Source: Desulfomonile sp963700305 (GTDB lineage: Bacteria; Desulfobacterota; Desulfomonilia; Desulfomonilales; Desulfomonilaceae). Taken from it: 64,000 nucleotides of DNA. A program made the translations under genes and the position numbers. This document shows positions 1 through 9,115 of the stretch, piece by piece. Every line of letters begins with the position of its first letter. Position 1 is the first letter of the stretch. The notes below the pieces were generated by a model. The model saw only the letters and a list, made by a program, of their open reading frames with translations, ran no database searches and was not told where the DNA came from. Where the stretch lies: contig CAVOXB010000027.1 of assembly GCA_963700305.1 (NCBI GenBank), positions 186,001 through 250,000 on the forward strand, in the 5' to 3' direction.

Positions 1-1685
1 TCTACCCGCATTGATTTGGGATTGCCAGTCGGCATAGGCAGCTCAATCGGCTCGGTGATTCGCACTTCCTCAATGAGCTCATCCTGGACTATGATTTCAG
101 CGTTTTCCACCAGCTCGCAAAAGCCTAGTGCTGAACCGTCCATTATGGGCACTTCACCGGAAATTTTGACCAGCACATTGGTCAGCCCGTAAATGTGAAA
201 AACAGCCATGAGATGCTCAATGGTCTTCGCCAGAGTCCCGTTGCGCTTCAGGCACGTCGAGAATTCCGTTGACTCCACATTGGACAGCACAGCCGGAACA
301 GCACCACCCGAAGTTATATGGCCAAAAAGAATCCCGCTACTAGCCGGCAGCGGCGAAAGGGTGAGACCGGTCTTTACTCCGGAATGCAACCCTTGGCCAT
401 ACATGACGACGCGACCCCTGAGCGTCTTCTGATGCAGAAGCGAGTCCGCAGGTCCAGCGTCCGAGATTGGCGCAACTGTTACAGAAGTGTCAGTGACCGA
501 AATAGCCGGGTTTTCATCAGCCGGGCTGTGAATGGAAATGGAATACTCAAGATTGTCGTGTTCCACGGCACTCATGGGTATGAGAAGGTCGTTAGCGGTG
601 ATATGAGGGCCAGGAGCAGTCATCACCACGTGCTCGATAAGGATCTTGAGCTCCTTTATATTTCCGGGCCACGAATAAGAAAGGAGCCGCTCCATTGCAT
701 CTTCTTCAGCTCCGAGTATGCTCCGGTCGAACTCATCTACAGCCTCTTTGAGGAAGTGATCCGCAAAAAGCGGGATGTCTTCGGGGCGCTCCCGTAATGA
801 GGGAAGTCTGATAATCCGCTGGGCCAGCACATCCGCCAGTTCCGCCGGGAAATCGCCTTCAGCTACCAGGGATTCGGGATCCATAACAGAGGTGGAAACA
901 ATACGAAATCCTGCTCCAGGACGAGTTCCGGCAGCAGGTTCCAAGAGCCTTTCTTTGATAAGATTCACAAGAGGCGTTCGCAATTGCGGGTCCAGGCGAT
1001 CCACGCGAACCAGTAGCAAAGTGCTTCCCCTCAGCTGTCGCATAGCGCCTTTCTTGCCGAGTATTACCTCTTGAAGCGTCTCTGGCGTGAGTTCATTGCA
1101 GCGGACTTTGATAAGATTATCCCGCTCTTTACCCTCCATGCGGTGCAGAATACGGGCCAGAAACTCTTTACCTGTGCCTTTTTCACCGGCAAGCCAGACT
1201 GAACCTCTTTCTGTTGCTGCATTTTCCAGAGAGCGCCTGAGGTTGGCTACCTTGGAGGACTTCCCTATCACTTGCGCAGGAGCGGCGCCATTGTCCGCGT
1301 GGGCCTTGTCGGCTCCTGATTTGTTTGAGATAGCCTTTTGGACTAGATGCAGCACGTCCTCGAGATTTAGGGGCTTTTCGAGATAATCGGTAGCGCCGAG
1401 TTTTATGGCCTTTACTGCTGTCTCGATGGTGCCATGCCCGCTCATCATTATGACCGAGCAGTGCGGATCGATCCTCTTGATAGCTTTTAGGGTTTGCATT
1501 CCGTCTATCCCCGGAATCCATATGTCCAGGAATACGACATCTGGCGAATCGCTTTGAACTATATGAAGTGCTTCCTGACCGTCGCGGGCTTTGATAAGAT
1601 CATGGCCTTCGTCGGAGAGAATTGCGCCGAGGGAATCCAGGATTTCTTCCTGGTCGTCAACAATGAGAATTCTGCCTTTTTTCAT
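1..1685 (-). CDS. lpxC: Response regulator / degenerate AAA+ / LpxC fusion (3' end outside window)
   Basis: One open frame of about 561 codons that runs off the left edge. Residues 1-118 are a complete receiver domain (acidic pair D10/D11, phosphoacceptor D54 in FLDIWIPGIDG, S82, K104). Residues about 138-365 resemble the AAA+ domain of NtrC-type sigma-54 activators, with Walker A GEKGTGKE at 167-174. The L1 loop that should carry GAFTGA is deleted and the Walker B acidic pair is replaced (LLLVRV, near 223-228). From about residue 420 the helix-turn-helix is replaced by LpxC, UDP-3-O-acyl-GlcNAc deacetylase, the committed zinc enzyme of lipid A synthesis. GQGLHSG, the zinc/catalytic motif TIEHLMA and VPIMDGSA are all visible. 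Inference: a phosphorylation-responsive LpxC with the AAA+ relic as a scaffold. I checked frame continuity through the junction. The remaining zinc ligands lie outside the window. Confidence 0.9.
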   Translation of the reverse strand, partial: MKKGRILIVDDQEEILDSLGAILSDEGHDLIKARDGQEALHIVQSDSPDVVFLDIWIPGIDGMQTLKAIKRIDPHCSVIMMSGHGTIETAVKAIKLGATDYLEKPLNLEDVLHLVQKAISNKSGADKAHADNGAAPAQVIGKSSKVANLRRSLENAATERGSVWLAGEKGTGKEFLARILHRMEGKERDNLIKVRCNELTPETLQEVILGKKGAMRQLRGSTLLLVRVDRLDPQLRTPLVNLIKERLLEPAAGTRPGAGFRIVSTSVMDPESLVAEGDFPAELADVLAQRIIRLPSLRERPEDIPLFADHFLKEAVDEFDRSILGAEEDAMERLLSYSWPGNIKELKILIEHVVMTAPGPHITANDLLIPMSAVEHDNLEYSISIHSPADENPAISVTDTSVTVAPISDAGPADSLLHQKTLRGRVVMYGQGLHSGVKTGLTLSPLPASSGILFGHITSGGAVPAVLSNVESTEFSTCLKRNGTLAKTIEHLMAVFHIYGLTNVLVKISGEVPIMDGSALGFCELVENAEIIVQDELIEEVRITEPIELPMPTGNPKSMRV

Positions 1686-1794
1686 AATCGAACGATAATA
1701 GCTTCATGCGCTAGGGCAGGCAATCAAAAAAAATTCTCGCCTGACGGGTGGTTTTTCGGAGGGGCTGATCCAACGGCTTATGTCTCCTGCAGAT

Positions 1795-2040
1795 TTAGTC
1801 TGCCCGCGGTCTGTTCCGGTTGGACACATCTGAGGCTACTCCGCCAACCATGGCTTGCGGCAAATCTGTTTTTTGAGGAGCCATGCCATCCTGTGCGTCG
1901 CTTAAATCAATAAGATGGGCCAGGCTTTTGCTTCCGCTCAACTTGATTCCATTCGGGTTTGGATCGCCGACACTTACCTGAGCCCACGATGTTATACATG
2001 CTAGAGAAATAATGCAGAGCACAATAGTAAAGATTCGCAT
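1795..2040 (-). CDS. Small secreted hypothetical protein
   Basis: About 81 residues when started at the methionine preceding a clear signal peptide (MRIFTIVLCIISLACITSWA, likely cleaved after SWA). The mature part is short, polar and without recognisable domain or cysteine pattern. A longer reading with 21 extra residues exists, but its N-terminus is charged and would bury the signal peptide, so I prefer the shorter start. It lies upstream of the response-regulator/LpxC gene on the same strand, 109 bases away, so co-transcription is possible but unproven. No function is assigned. Confidence 0.5.
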   Translation of the reverse strand: MRIFTIVLCIISLACITSWAQVSVGDPNPNGIKLSGSKSLAHLIDLSDAQDGMAPQKTDLPQAMVGGVASDVSNRNRPRAD

Positions 2041-2204
2041 ATGGTTTTCCCGGCCTTTGTAAACGGATTTCCTTCTCATGAAGGCTGGCAAAGCCTTATA
2101 CACGATAAAATTTATAACTTCAACCTGTTGTTTTTCTTGTGTGCAGAGAAATCAGAATGAACCACACGTTTCCACAATAGGAATTGCTGCGTTGTCTCAG
2201 CCCT

Positions 2205-2276
2205 ATGTGGGGCAGGCTTTCCAGCCTGCCATCATCGACATTCTGAAACGGGCATGCTGGAAAGCCTTCCCCACCA
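2205..2276. repeat. Hairpin repeat, GGCAGGCTTTCCAGCCTGCC family
   Basis: Two arms, 2205-2230 and 2251-2276, are imperfect inverted copies of a sequence built on GGCAGGCTTTCCAGCCTGCC, and each arm also has internal dyad symmetry. Related arms occur at 39317-39338, 39584-39607 and 42465-42490. The rest of the 436-base space between the secreted-protein gene and sucC shows nothing convincing. An open frame across the hairpin looks spurious. Confidence 0.75.
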
Positions 2277-2476
2277 TAGCAGCCCATAACTGGAGTCTTA
2301 CGTTGAATGACGTTTTCTCTTGCAAACAGTCCTGCGTACGAGTAGACTCAAAATCCTACCTGGATGTGCCGAAATTCTTCTCCGGAAAATTTTGATTTGG
2401 TCAAGACCATGCTGAACACAAGCTTTATTTTGTCTGCATGGTTTACGACGTAATAAAGATCGGGGGCGATCGGTTT

Positions 2477-3639
2477 ATGAACTTACATGAGTATCAAGCA
2501 AAACATTTGTTGGCAGCGCGGGGAGTGCAAATTCCCAAGGGATCGATTTGTTACGATGGTCTGGAGGCGCTGATTGCCGCTCGGGAGCTTGGATCGGAAA
2601 AGGTGGTGCTGAAAGCTCAGGTGCATACGGGCGGAAGGGGAAAAGCCGGGGGTGTGGCTGTGGTCTCGGCGAAAGAGGATATTCGAGCCAAGGCCTCGGA
2701 AATTCTAGGACGTAAACTCGTTACTTATCAGACTGGACCCGATGGAAAACCCGTAAGCGCTCTCCTGGTGGAAGAGGTCCTTCCAATAGATCAGGAAATG
2801 TACCTTGGTGTAGTGTTGGACAGGAAGAGTGGACAAGTCACGCTCATGGCCAGCGCAGAAGGCGGTGTGGAAATCGAGACGCTTGCTCGGGAATCGCCTG
2901 AGAAAATAGTAACTGTGGGTGTGGACCCGCTTCGTGGACTTACGCCTTTCCAAGCTAGGAACCTGGCGTATAGACTGACCAAAAACAAAGTGCTCGCCCA
3001 ACAGATAACCAAGATTACCACGGTGCTTTACGATGTTTTTGTGGGTACGATTGCTCCCTCGCGGAAATAAACCCTCTGGTGGTTTCGGGAGATCGGGTGC
3101 TGGCTTTGGATGCTAAACTCAACCTCGACGACAATGCTCTTTTCAGGCATCCCGAAATGGAGAGCCTCCGGGACAGATCCCAGGAGGATCAGCTTGAGTT
3201 ATCGGCTAACAAAGACGGCCTGAGCTATATAAAGCTTACCGGCAACATAGGCTGCATAGTCAATGGAGCCGGTCTTGCTATGGCGACCTTGGACCTGATT
3301 GCCCTGCATGGTGGGTCTCCCGCAAACTTTCTGGATGTAGGAGGCGGCGCAAGTGAACAAGGCGTTGCAGACGCAATGAACATTCTGCTGGATGACAAAA
3401 AGGTTACGGCGGTTTTTATCAACATATTCGGAGGAATACTGCGTTGCGACGTGCTGGCCAGAGGCGTCATAAGGGCGCTCAATCAAAGGGGAGTTTCTCT
3501 GCCCATAGTTGCGCGTATTGAAGGAACAAATATTGAGGAAGGCCGAGAGTTGTTTGAGAAATCGGGTCTTCCTATAGAAATGATACCCTCCCTGGATGAG
3601 GCAGCGAAACTCGTGGTCTCCAAGGCCAAGTCCCTTTAG
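2477..3639 (+). CDS. sucC: Succinyl-CoA synthetase beta subunit, one frameshift
   Basis: Beta subunit of ADP-forming succinyl-CoA synthetase (succinyl-CoA + NDP + Pi to succinate + CoA + NTP). The N-terminus MNLHEYQAKHLL and the ATP-grasp region (KAQVHTGGRGKAGGV) are typical, as is the C-terminal CoA-ligase half with GNIGCIVNGAGLAMATLD and INIFGGILRCD. The start at 2477 fits the family better than an ATG 39 bases upstream. The frame breaks near 3049: the GTDCSLAEINPL stretch is restored by adding one base after acg. With that repair the product is 388 residues, the normal length. sucD follows after 15 bases. A sequencing error is more likely than decay because the rest is fully conserved. Confidence 0.92.
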
Positions 3640-3654
3640 AATGGAGAGCTAAAA

Positions 3655-4528
3655 ATGGCAATTCTCGTCAATAAAGAGTCAAGGGTCATATGCCAGGGTA
3701 TAACGGGACGCAACGGAACCTTCCATTCGCTCGCCTGCCTGGAATATGGCACCAATATGGTTGGAGGAGTGACGCCGGGAAAAGGAGGCTCTTCTGTCGA
3801 TGGTATCCCTGTATTTAACACTGTGTGGCAAGCGGTACAAGAAACCGGCGCAGATGTTTCCTTGATTTTTATACCCGCGGCCCATGCAAAGGACCCTATA
3901 TTGGAAGCAGTCGACTCCGGTATACGAGTAATAATCTGCATAACCGAAGGTATTCCGCCGCTGGACACTGCATCCGCCCTACACACTGTGAGGCAGGAGG
4001 GCCGAACCCTGATAGGTCCTAACACTCCAGGGATTATTTCGCCTCCTGAAAACTGCAAAGTCGGCATAATGCCGGGGTACATTCACAAACCGGGTCCGGT
4101 GGGAGTCATCTCGCGCTCGGGGACCCTCACGTATGAGGTCGTGGACCAACTCACCAAGAACGGGCTGGGCCAGAGCACCTGCCTCGGTCTGGGAGGAGAC
4201 CCGGTTGTTGGATTGAGCTTTGTGGACGTACTCAAGATGTTCCGCGATGATCCCAAGACTGAAGCTGTCGGTACTGATCGGCGAAATCGGCGGCTCTGCC
4301 GAAGAACAGGCCGCGGAATATATCAAGAATGAATTCAACAAACCCGTAGCAGCGTACATCGCCGGAAGGCAAGCGCCTCCAGGAAAAAGAATGGGTCACG
4401 CAGGCGCGATAATTTCAGGCGGTTCAGGCACTGCTCAAGGAAAAATTCAGGCTCTGGAGACAGCAGGGGTAACCGTGATAGAAAACCTCACGCAGGTCGG
4501 GGCCGTAGTCAAGAAATTGGTCGGTTGA
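3655..4528 (+). CDS. sucD: Succinyl-CoA synthetase alpha subunit, one frameshift
   Basis: Alpha subunit, carrying the CoA-binding Rossmann domain and the phosphohistidine loop. Visible motifs are QGITGRNGTFHS, GGVTPGKGGSSVDGIPVF, SRSGTLTYE and, near the C-terminus, GHAGAIISGGSGTAQ, which holds the phosphorylated histidine. One extra g near 4270-4271 (gtcggta for gtcgta) breaks the frame inside the AVVLIGEIGGSAEEQ motif. Corrected length is about 290 residues, as usual for SucD. It directly follows sucC, as expected for an alpha2beta2 or alpha-beta enzyme encoded by one mRNA. Next to the carboxyltransferase and mutase genes it probably serves the methylmalonyl-CoA route as well as, or instead of, a TCA cycle. 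Confidence 0.92.
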
Positions 4529-4769
4529 AAGTCTCAAAGCATTGCAACTGGTTCCCGAGCGTCTCTGATGGGGCGGATAGACGCATTTGCCTCTCCGAGA
4601 GATGGAGGTAATTCCGGATCCAATAGCGGGAGATAGTCGATTCAGCTCTGGCTAACCACTATTAATGGTTGCCGGACAAACATGAGAATGATGCCCGGGC
4701 CGCAGGTCTTGACCTGTGCCTGCCAACTCGCGTATACGCGCAAGGCCAAAGAAAGAAGAGGAGATTTAC

Positions 4770-6321
4770 ATGTCCCTTTTGGAACAGAAGTTCGAGGAGC
4801 TTAGACAAAGGCTCGCTGAGGCCGATGTGGCCGGAGGCGCGGACAAAATCGCAAAGCATCACAAAGGCGGGAAAATGACCGCCAGGGAGCGGGTCCTGGA
4901 GCTTCTGGACGACGGTTCCTTTGAAGAAATTGACAAGTTTGTGGTTCACCGTTGCTCAGACTTTGGCATGGACAAAACCATTATTCCGGGTGAAGGTGTA
5001 ATTACAGGCTTCGGAAGGGTCAATGGCCGCGGGGTCTATGTTTTCGCACAGGATTTCACAGTCTTCGGTGGAAGCCTAAGCTTCATGCATGCTCAGAAAA
5101 TCTGCAAAGTCATGGACCTGGCTTATCGCAACGGGTTTCCACTAATTGGAATTAACGACTCAGGCGGTGCTCGAATCCAGGAAGGCGTGGAGAGCCTTGG
5201 AGGCTACGGCGAGGTTTTCTACCGCAATGTGCGTGCTTCTGGAGTCATCCCTCAGATCTCAGTTATTATGGGGCCGTGCGCGGGCGGTGCGGTTTATTCC
5301 CCGGCTGTCACGGATTTCATCTTCATGACTGAGAAGACCAGCTATATGTTTATAACTGGCCCTCAGGTGATCAAACAGGTGACAAGCGAAGAAATAGACC
5401 CGGAAAGCCTTGGCGGAGCAAAGGTTCATGGGAGAGTATCCGGCGTTTGTCATTTCCATTTTCCTTCGGAAAAGCAGACCCTGGAAAAAGTGCGCGAGCT
5501 TTTGTCATTCCTTCCGGACAATAATCGGTCAACTGCTCCACTCGGGCCGATTACTGACCCTGAAGATCGCGAGATCCCAGAGTTGGACACGGTTATTCCG
5601 GATAGTCCTCGGCGGCCGTACGATATGAAGAAATTATTGTACCCGTTTTGGACGACAGGCATTTCATGGAGGTCCACGCGAATTTTGCGAAGAACCTCAT
5701 AACCGGGTTCGGCCGTCTTGGCGGCAGGACAATCGGCATTGTTGCGAATCAACCTAACTGGATGGCAGGGTGCCTGGACACTGAGGCATCAGTGAAATGC
5801 GCCCGTTTTGTGAGATTCTGCGATGCATTCAGCATTCCGCTTTGGACCTTGTTGGACGTGCCGGGCTATTTGCCCGGGACCCAGCAGGAGCACGGAGGAA
5901 TCATCAAGCATGGAGCTAAGATCCTGTATGCTTACGCGGAAGCCACAGTTCCCAAGGTTACTCTGATAACGCGAAAGGCCTATGGCGGCGCTTACGTAGT
6001 TATGTCAAGCAAGCATTTGCGGGCTGACATAAATCTGGCCTATCCCTCGGCGGAAATCGCTGTTATGGGGCCGGAAGGAGCAATTCAAATATTGTTCCGC
6101 AAAGAGATCGGCGAAGCTCCGGACCCGCTGCAAGGCGCACTGAATTAATAGACGATTACGTTGAAAAGTTCGCCAGCCCATATCGAGCGGCTCAACTAGG
6201 ATTCGTGGACAGGGTGATTTTCCCTCACGAGACAAGGGCAGTGCTCATAAAAGCTTTTGCTCAACTCGAAAACAAAGTGGAAGATAAGCCCAAACGACGG
6301 CACGGGAATATTCCCCTTTAG
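4770..6321 (+). CDS. mmdA: Acyl-CoA carboxylase/methylmalonyl-CoA carboxyltransferase subunit, two frameshifts
   Basis: Carboxyltransferase subunit of the PccB/MmdA/12S family, which moves a carboxyl group between biotin and propionyl- or methylmalonyl-CoA. The start at 4770 has a strong ribosome-binding site (aagaggaga). Characteristic stretches are KMTARERVLELLDDGSF, the oxyanion-hole regions GINDSGGARIQEGV and MGPCAGGAVYSPA, and in the second half DVPGYLPGTQQEHGGIIKHGAK and TRKAYGGAYVVM. One base is missing near 5645 (tac ccg gtt ttg expected) and one near 6145, after which the C-terminal ending (YVEKFASPYRAAQLGFVD) continues to a stop at 6319-6321. Repaired length is about 517 residues, normal for the family. 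Substrate choice between propionyl- and another acyl-CoA cannot be read from sequence. The neighbouring mutase subunit favours methylmalonyl-CoA. Confidence 0.9.
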
Positions 6322-6425
6322 TTGATTTGCATCAGTGGCTACAATAAGAAGGCGCAATATAAAAGGTTACGAATCGATTGGGATGTATTGATTCCCAGAG
6401 GCGTAATTACAGAGAGGACTGGAGA

Positions 6426-6830
6426 ATGGAAACACGCATCAGAGTAGTAGTCGCTAAACCCGGCTTGGATGGTCACGACCGAGGAGCCAAAGTTGTCGCG
6501 AGAGCCTTGCGAGACGCGGGTATGGAAGTCATCTACACTGGCCTCAGGCAGACGCCGGAAGCCATTTTTCAGACCTGTGTGCAAGAAGACGCTGACGTGC
6601 TGTGTCTGAGTTCTCTATCGGGCGCTCATGATTACCTCTTTCCCAGAGTGGCTGAGATATTCAAACAGAAAGGTGTGGATGATGTCCTGATAATGGGAGG
6701 AGGGATAATCCCGGAAGAAGACGTTCAAAAGATGAAGGAATCAGGTATCGAGGGGATATTCGGACCGGGGACGCGCACCGACCAAATAGTTGAGTTCATC
6801 AAAGCCAATTTGAAAAAGCGACTACACTAA
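6426..6830 (+). CDS. Methylmalonyl-CoA mutase B12-binding subunit
   Basis: A 134-residue free-standing cobalamin-binding domain, equivalent to the C-terminal domain of methylmalonyl-CoA mutase. The base-off motif DxHxxG is present as DGHDRG near residue 16 (its histidine is the lower cobalt ligand). LSSLSGAHD and IMGGGIIPEEDV line the nucleotide-loop pocket, and GIFGPGT is the usual end. The mutase is therefore of the two-protein (split) type, and the large catalytic subunit is not in this window. Start chosen at 6426 because of the preceding aggactggag. With sucCD and the carboxyltransferase it completes most of the succinyl-CoA / methylmalonyl-CoA / propionyl-CoA segment. Confidence 0.9.
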   Translation: METRIRVVVAKPGLDGHDRGAKVVARALRDAGMEVIYTGLRQTPEAIFQTCVQEDADVLCLSSLSGAHDYLFPRVAEIFKQKGVDDVLIMGGGIIPEEDVQKMKESGIEGIFGPGTRTDQIVEFIKANLKKRLH

Positions 6831-6973
6831 ATTTCGGCACGTAAAGGAGATTGCGGGAGCAACCGGCACCGAGGCCGGTAACTACAGTGCCGAATCGCAA
6901 AGCTCGGCGTATGCCGGGCCAGCGGATGGCCCATTCGTTCTCGCTCGAGCTCGCAATAGTCTGGGATAATCCC

Positions 6974-7047
6974 GGTAGGCCGGCAACTTGCCGGTCCTAC
7001 CATTCCAATGGGGATTGCTTCAGGCTGCGCCTTCGCAATGACAATCT
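6974..7047. repeat. Small intergenic palindromes
   Basis: Two short palindromic elements in the 442-base gap after the mutase gene. GGTAGGCCGGCAA / TTGCCGGTCCTACC lies at about 6974-7001. A half-copy of the widespread attgcttc...cgcaatgac element follows at about 7013-7047. They abut the MITE-like element that starts at 7062. No gene is visible in the gap. Confidence 0.55.
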
Positions 7048-7061
7048 TCCAGCCTCCAGCT

Positions 7062-7198
7062 TATACGAATTGCCAAAGTTCTTGTCCAATTTACGGGAAT
7101 GGCACCCGTCACCCCGGACTTGATCCGGGGTCCAGATTCTGGATTCCTGCCTTAGCAGGAATGACGAGGAAACGGTCATTTTATTTTTGGCAACTATA
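7062..7198. mobile_element. MITE-like element, subfamily 1 (copy A)
   Basis: A 137-base element whose ends are inverted: left TATACGAATTGCCAAAG, right (reverse complement) TATAGTTGCCAAAAATA. The interior matches copy B at 31022-31159 in the opposite orientation almost base for base, including a strong inner hairpin (CACCCCGGACTTGATCCGGGGT) and GGATTCCTGCCTTAGCAGGAAT. The ends start and stop with TA, as for elements using TA targets (IS630/Tc1-mariner type). It carries no coding capacity. Confidence 0.75.
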
Positions 7199-7272
7199 GA
7201 ATAAGCGATATTATTTTCGAGAATCCCTGTAGTCAACTATTCTCACTCAGAGGAGCACCACTGTAACGCGTA

Positions 7273-8301
7273 CTATTTCTCACTGGACATGTCCCTATTA
7301 TAGACTGCCAGAAAATCCTCGTACATTATCGCGAAGCTTATCCCTTCAGCCTGAGCTTTGTTCTTGGTCCAGCTTACTATACCGATTAGCGTACCATCGT
7401 GCGAGTAAAGACCGCCTCCTGAATTCCCCTGATTGATAGGGGCTTGAGTTTGGATTATCCGTAACTTGAGATCAGCTTTGCTTGTCTCCCTTACTCCGGA
7501 GACCGCTCCTTCGGTATACGTCCAGCTTAATTCATGAGGGTTGCCGATTGTGAAGACCAGATCCCCAATTTCCACTTCTCGCGTGTTCTTGTATTCCGGT
7601 ATGGAAATTGCCGAGGGATTCGCGCCGGTAGCCACAAGGGCCAAATCCAATCCATTGGGCGCTGTCCAGCAGATATAAGCTTTCCTGCTGGAGCCGTTGT
7701 GAAAATACACGGTTATGAAATTCCTCGGGTCCTCTCGTGCCGGTTGCTCACTGTTAAACATCGGATCTACGACATGTCGATTCGTTAGTATGAGATACTG
7801 TCCGTCGTTTTGTCCTAGAATCACACCTGAGCCGCTGAAAGTCTCGGAGTTGATGAACGCCGGCCATCCCTTTCTGTCTACCACTAAAAAAACGTTTGCC
7901 TCCATAGCTTTGCGAATGCGCGAAGGGGCCCGTTCCAGAATATTGGTAGATAGAAAAGTGAATTGGTCCAATGACTTATAAGCAGCAGAATCCGATCTTG
8001 GAATGATTAACCCCAACAGAAGCACCCACAACACAATGTCCGCCAATCCTATCAACATACCCGCAAATGCCATTCGTCGGCCCTTGAAAAAAGGGTTTTC
8101 CGCCATTTGCCCCAGAGCTATGCCAGCCAAAAATACCGCAATTGTTCCGGTTATCAGCCCCAATAGAGGTATTCCCAGCAGAGCCAGAACAAAAGACCAC
8201 AAGGCAAGAGGATGAAGTCTCTTAGCTATTGGAACGTCATCAGCGTATCGAGCATAGGAATTATTCCCGGAGTTTTCGTTCTTGAACCAATCACCAAACA
8301 A
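7273..8301 (-). CDS. Membrane-anchored trypsin-like serine protease
   Basis: 342 residues. Residues about 28-102 contain two to three hydrophobic segments with the layout of a DUF4190-type module (LALWSFVLALLGIP..., GRRMAFAGMLIGLADIVLWV). A trypsin-like protease domain of the S1C/HtrA type follows. The catalytic triad is visible: His in TNRHVV, Asp in GLDLALV and Ser in NQGNSGGGLY. No PDZ domain follows, so it is not a standard DegP/DegS. The topology suggests a protease domain tethered to the membrane, probably on the periplasmic face (inference). It is a single gene between intergenic repeats, and its substrate is unknown. Confidence 0.85.
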   Translation of the reverse strand: MFGDWFKNENSGNNSYARYADDVPIAKRLHPLALWSFVLALLGIPLLGLITGTIAVFLAGIALGQMAENPFFKGRRMAFAGMLIGLADIVLWVLLLGLIIPRSDSAAYKSLDQFTFLSTNILERAPSRIRKAMEANVFLVVDRKGWPAFINSETFSGSGVILGQNDGQYLILTNRHVVDPMFNSEQPAREDPRNFITVYFHNGSSRKAYICWTAPNGLDLALVATGANPSAISIPEYKNTREVEIGDLVFTIGNPHELSWTYTEGAVSGVRETSKADLKLRIIQTQAPINQGNSGGGLYSHDGTLIGIVSWTKNKAQAEGISFAIMYEDFLAVYNRDMSSEK

Positions 8302-8436
8302 GCTGCTGATCTCCTTTCGCGTACTAATGTAACACGGCGAACCAATTTCTGCTTGATTTTCCCGAACACATCTGCTTAAAAAGCCCTGTGAGTAATTACT
8401 TACTCATTTTGATAGCTTAATTAATGGAGTTAAATC

Positions 8437-8616
8437 ATGACTTTGAGAAAGATTCGTGAAAAGGCTAGAGCCATGGGTGTAAGAAACTACACTCGTTACA
8501 AAAAGGAAACTCTTATTCGCGTGATTCAGGAATCGGAAGGCAATTCGCCATGCTTCAAAGGTATTTGCGGTTGCGCGGAATTAGGTTGCCTCTGGAGGGA
8601 GGAGTGCCAGAGCTAA
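8437..8616 (+). CDS. Small SAP/Rho-N-like protein with cysteine cluster
   Basis: 59 residues, started by ATG with ggag seven bases upstream. The N-terminal half (LRKIREKARAMGVRNYTRYK then KETLIRVIQESEGN) has the helix-extended-helix pattern of SAP or Rho-N domains, which bind nucleic acids. The C-terminal 20 residues are cysteine-rich (CFKGICGCAELGCLWREEC, five cysteines) and could bind a metal. I recognise this as the type of small protein often annotated as SAP domain-containing or Rho termination factor N-terminal domain protein in anaerobic proteobacteria. Function unknown. Confidence 0.75.
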   Translation: MTLRKIREKARAMGVRNYTRYKKETLIRVIQESEGNSPCFKGICGCAELGCLWREECQS

Positions 8617-9115
8617 ATGGCCCGAGGCAGGCTGCAAAGCTTCGGTGTGAAAAAGAATACTCTATTCCCGCGTCGCGTGTGCATTCAAGCACTAAGGCTC
8701 GGGGGAGAGTGCGGCGATTTCATCTTACCTTTCTCTTGCCGAACGATGCTGTATGGACGATTACTCCCATACGACTTCGCTCTGGGCAACGCGACGCGTG
8801 CTGCAAGAAAAACACAAGGATTAGCCGGGGAAACCACCTGACGATCGTGTTTTCCCGGCATAATTTTTGAAGCAGCATGGCGTGAATAGTCATAACTTGC
8901 ACATTCTTCCCTGAACGGCTCTTCATAATTCATTCAAAATTTTTGTATCTCGCCTCACTATAGTCCCTAAAATTGTAAACTGTGTTGTGATACGCACTCG
9001 ATTGCATGTATGATTTACATTCGAGGAGATTAGTCTTGCGTTGCTTTCAGGATGAATCTTGCTCGAATTCCCGGCACTCCTTAGCGAGGCTGGAGAACAA
9101 AAGAATGGAGCGAGC
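8617..9115. promoter_or_regulatory. 499-base gap with putative panB promoter
   Basis: The only signal I see is a possible sigma-70 promoter, TTGTGA at 8985-8990, an 18-base spacer and TATGAT at 9009-9014, about 100 bases before panB. The open frames that cross 8550-8870 on both strands have no family features and I treat them as spurious. Confidence 0.35.

Noticed and set aside
2078..2395. 105-codon frame upstream of sucC
   Set aside because: It spans the palindromic repeat (hence GQAFQPA-type residues) and shows no domain or start signal.
8550..8870. Open frame overlapping the SAP-like gene
   Set aside because: It overlaps a better supported gene in another frame, has no ribosome-binding site and its composition looks random.
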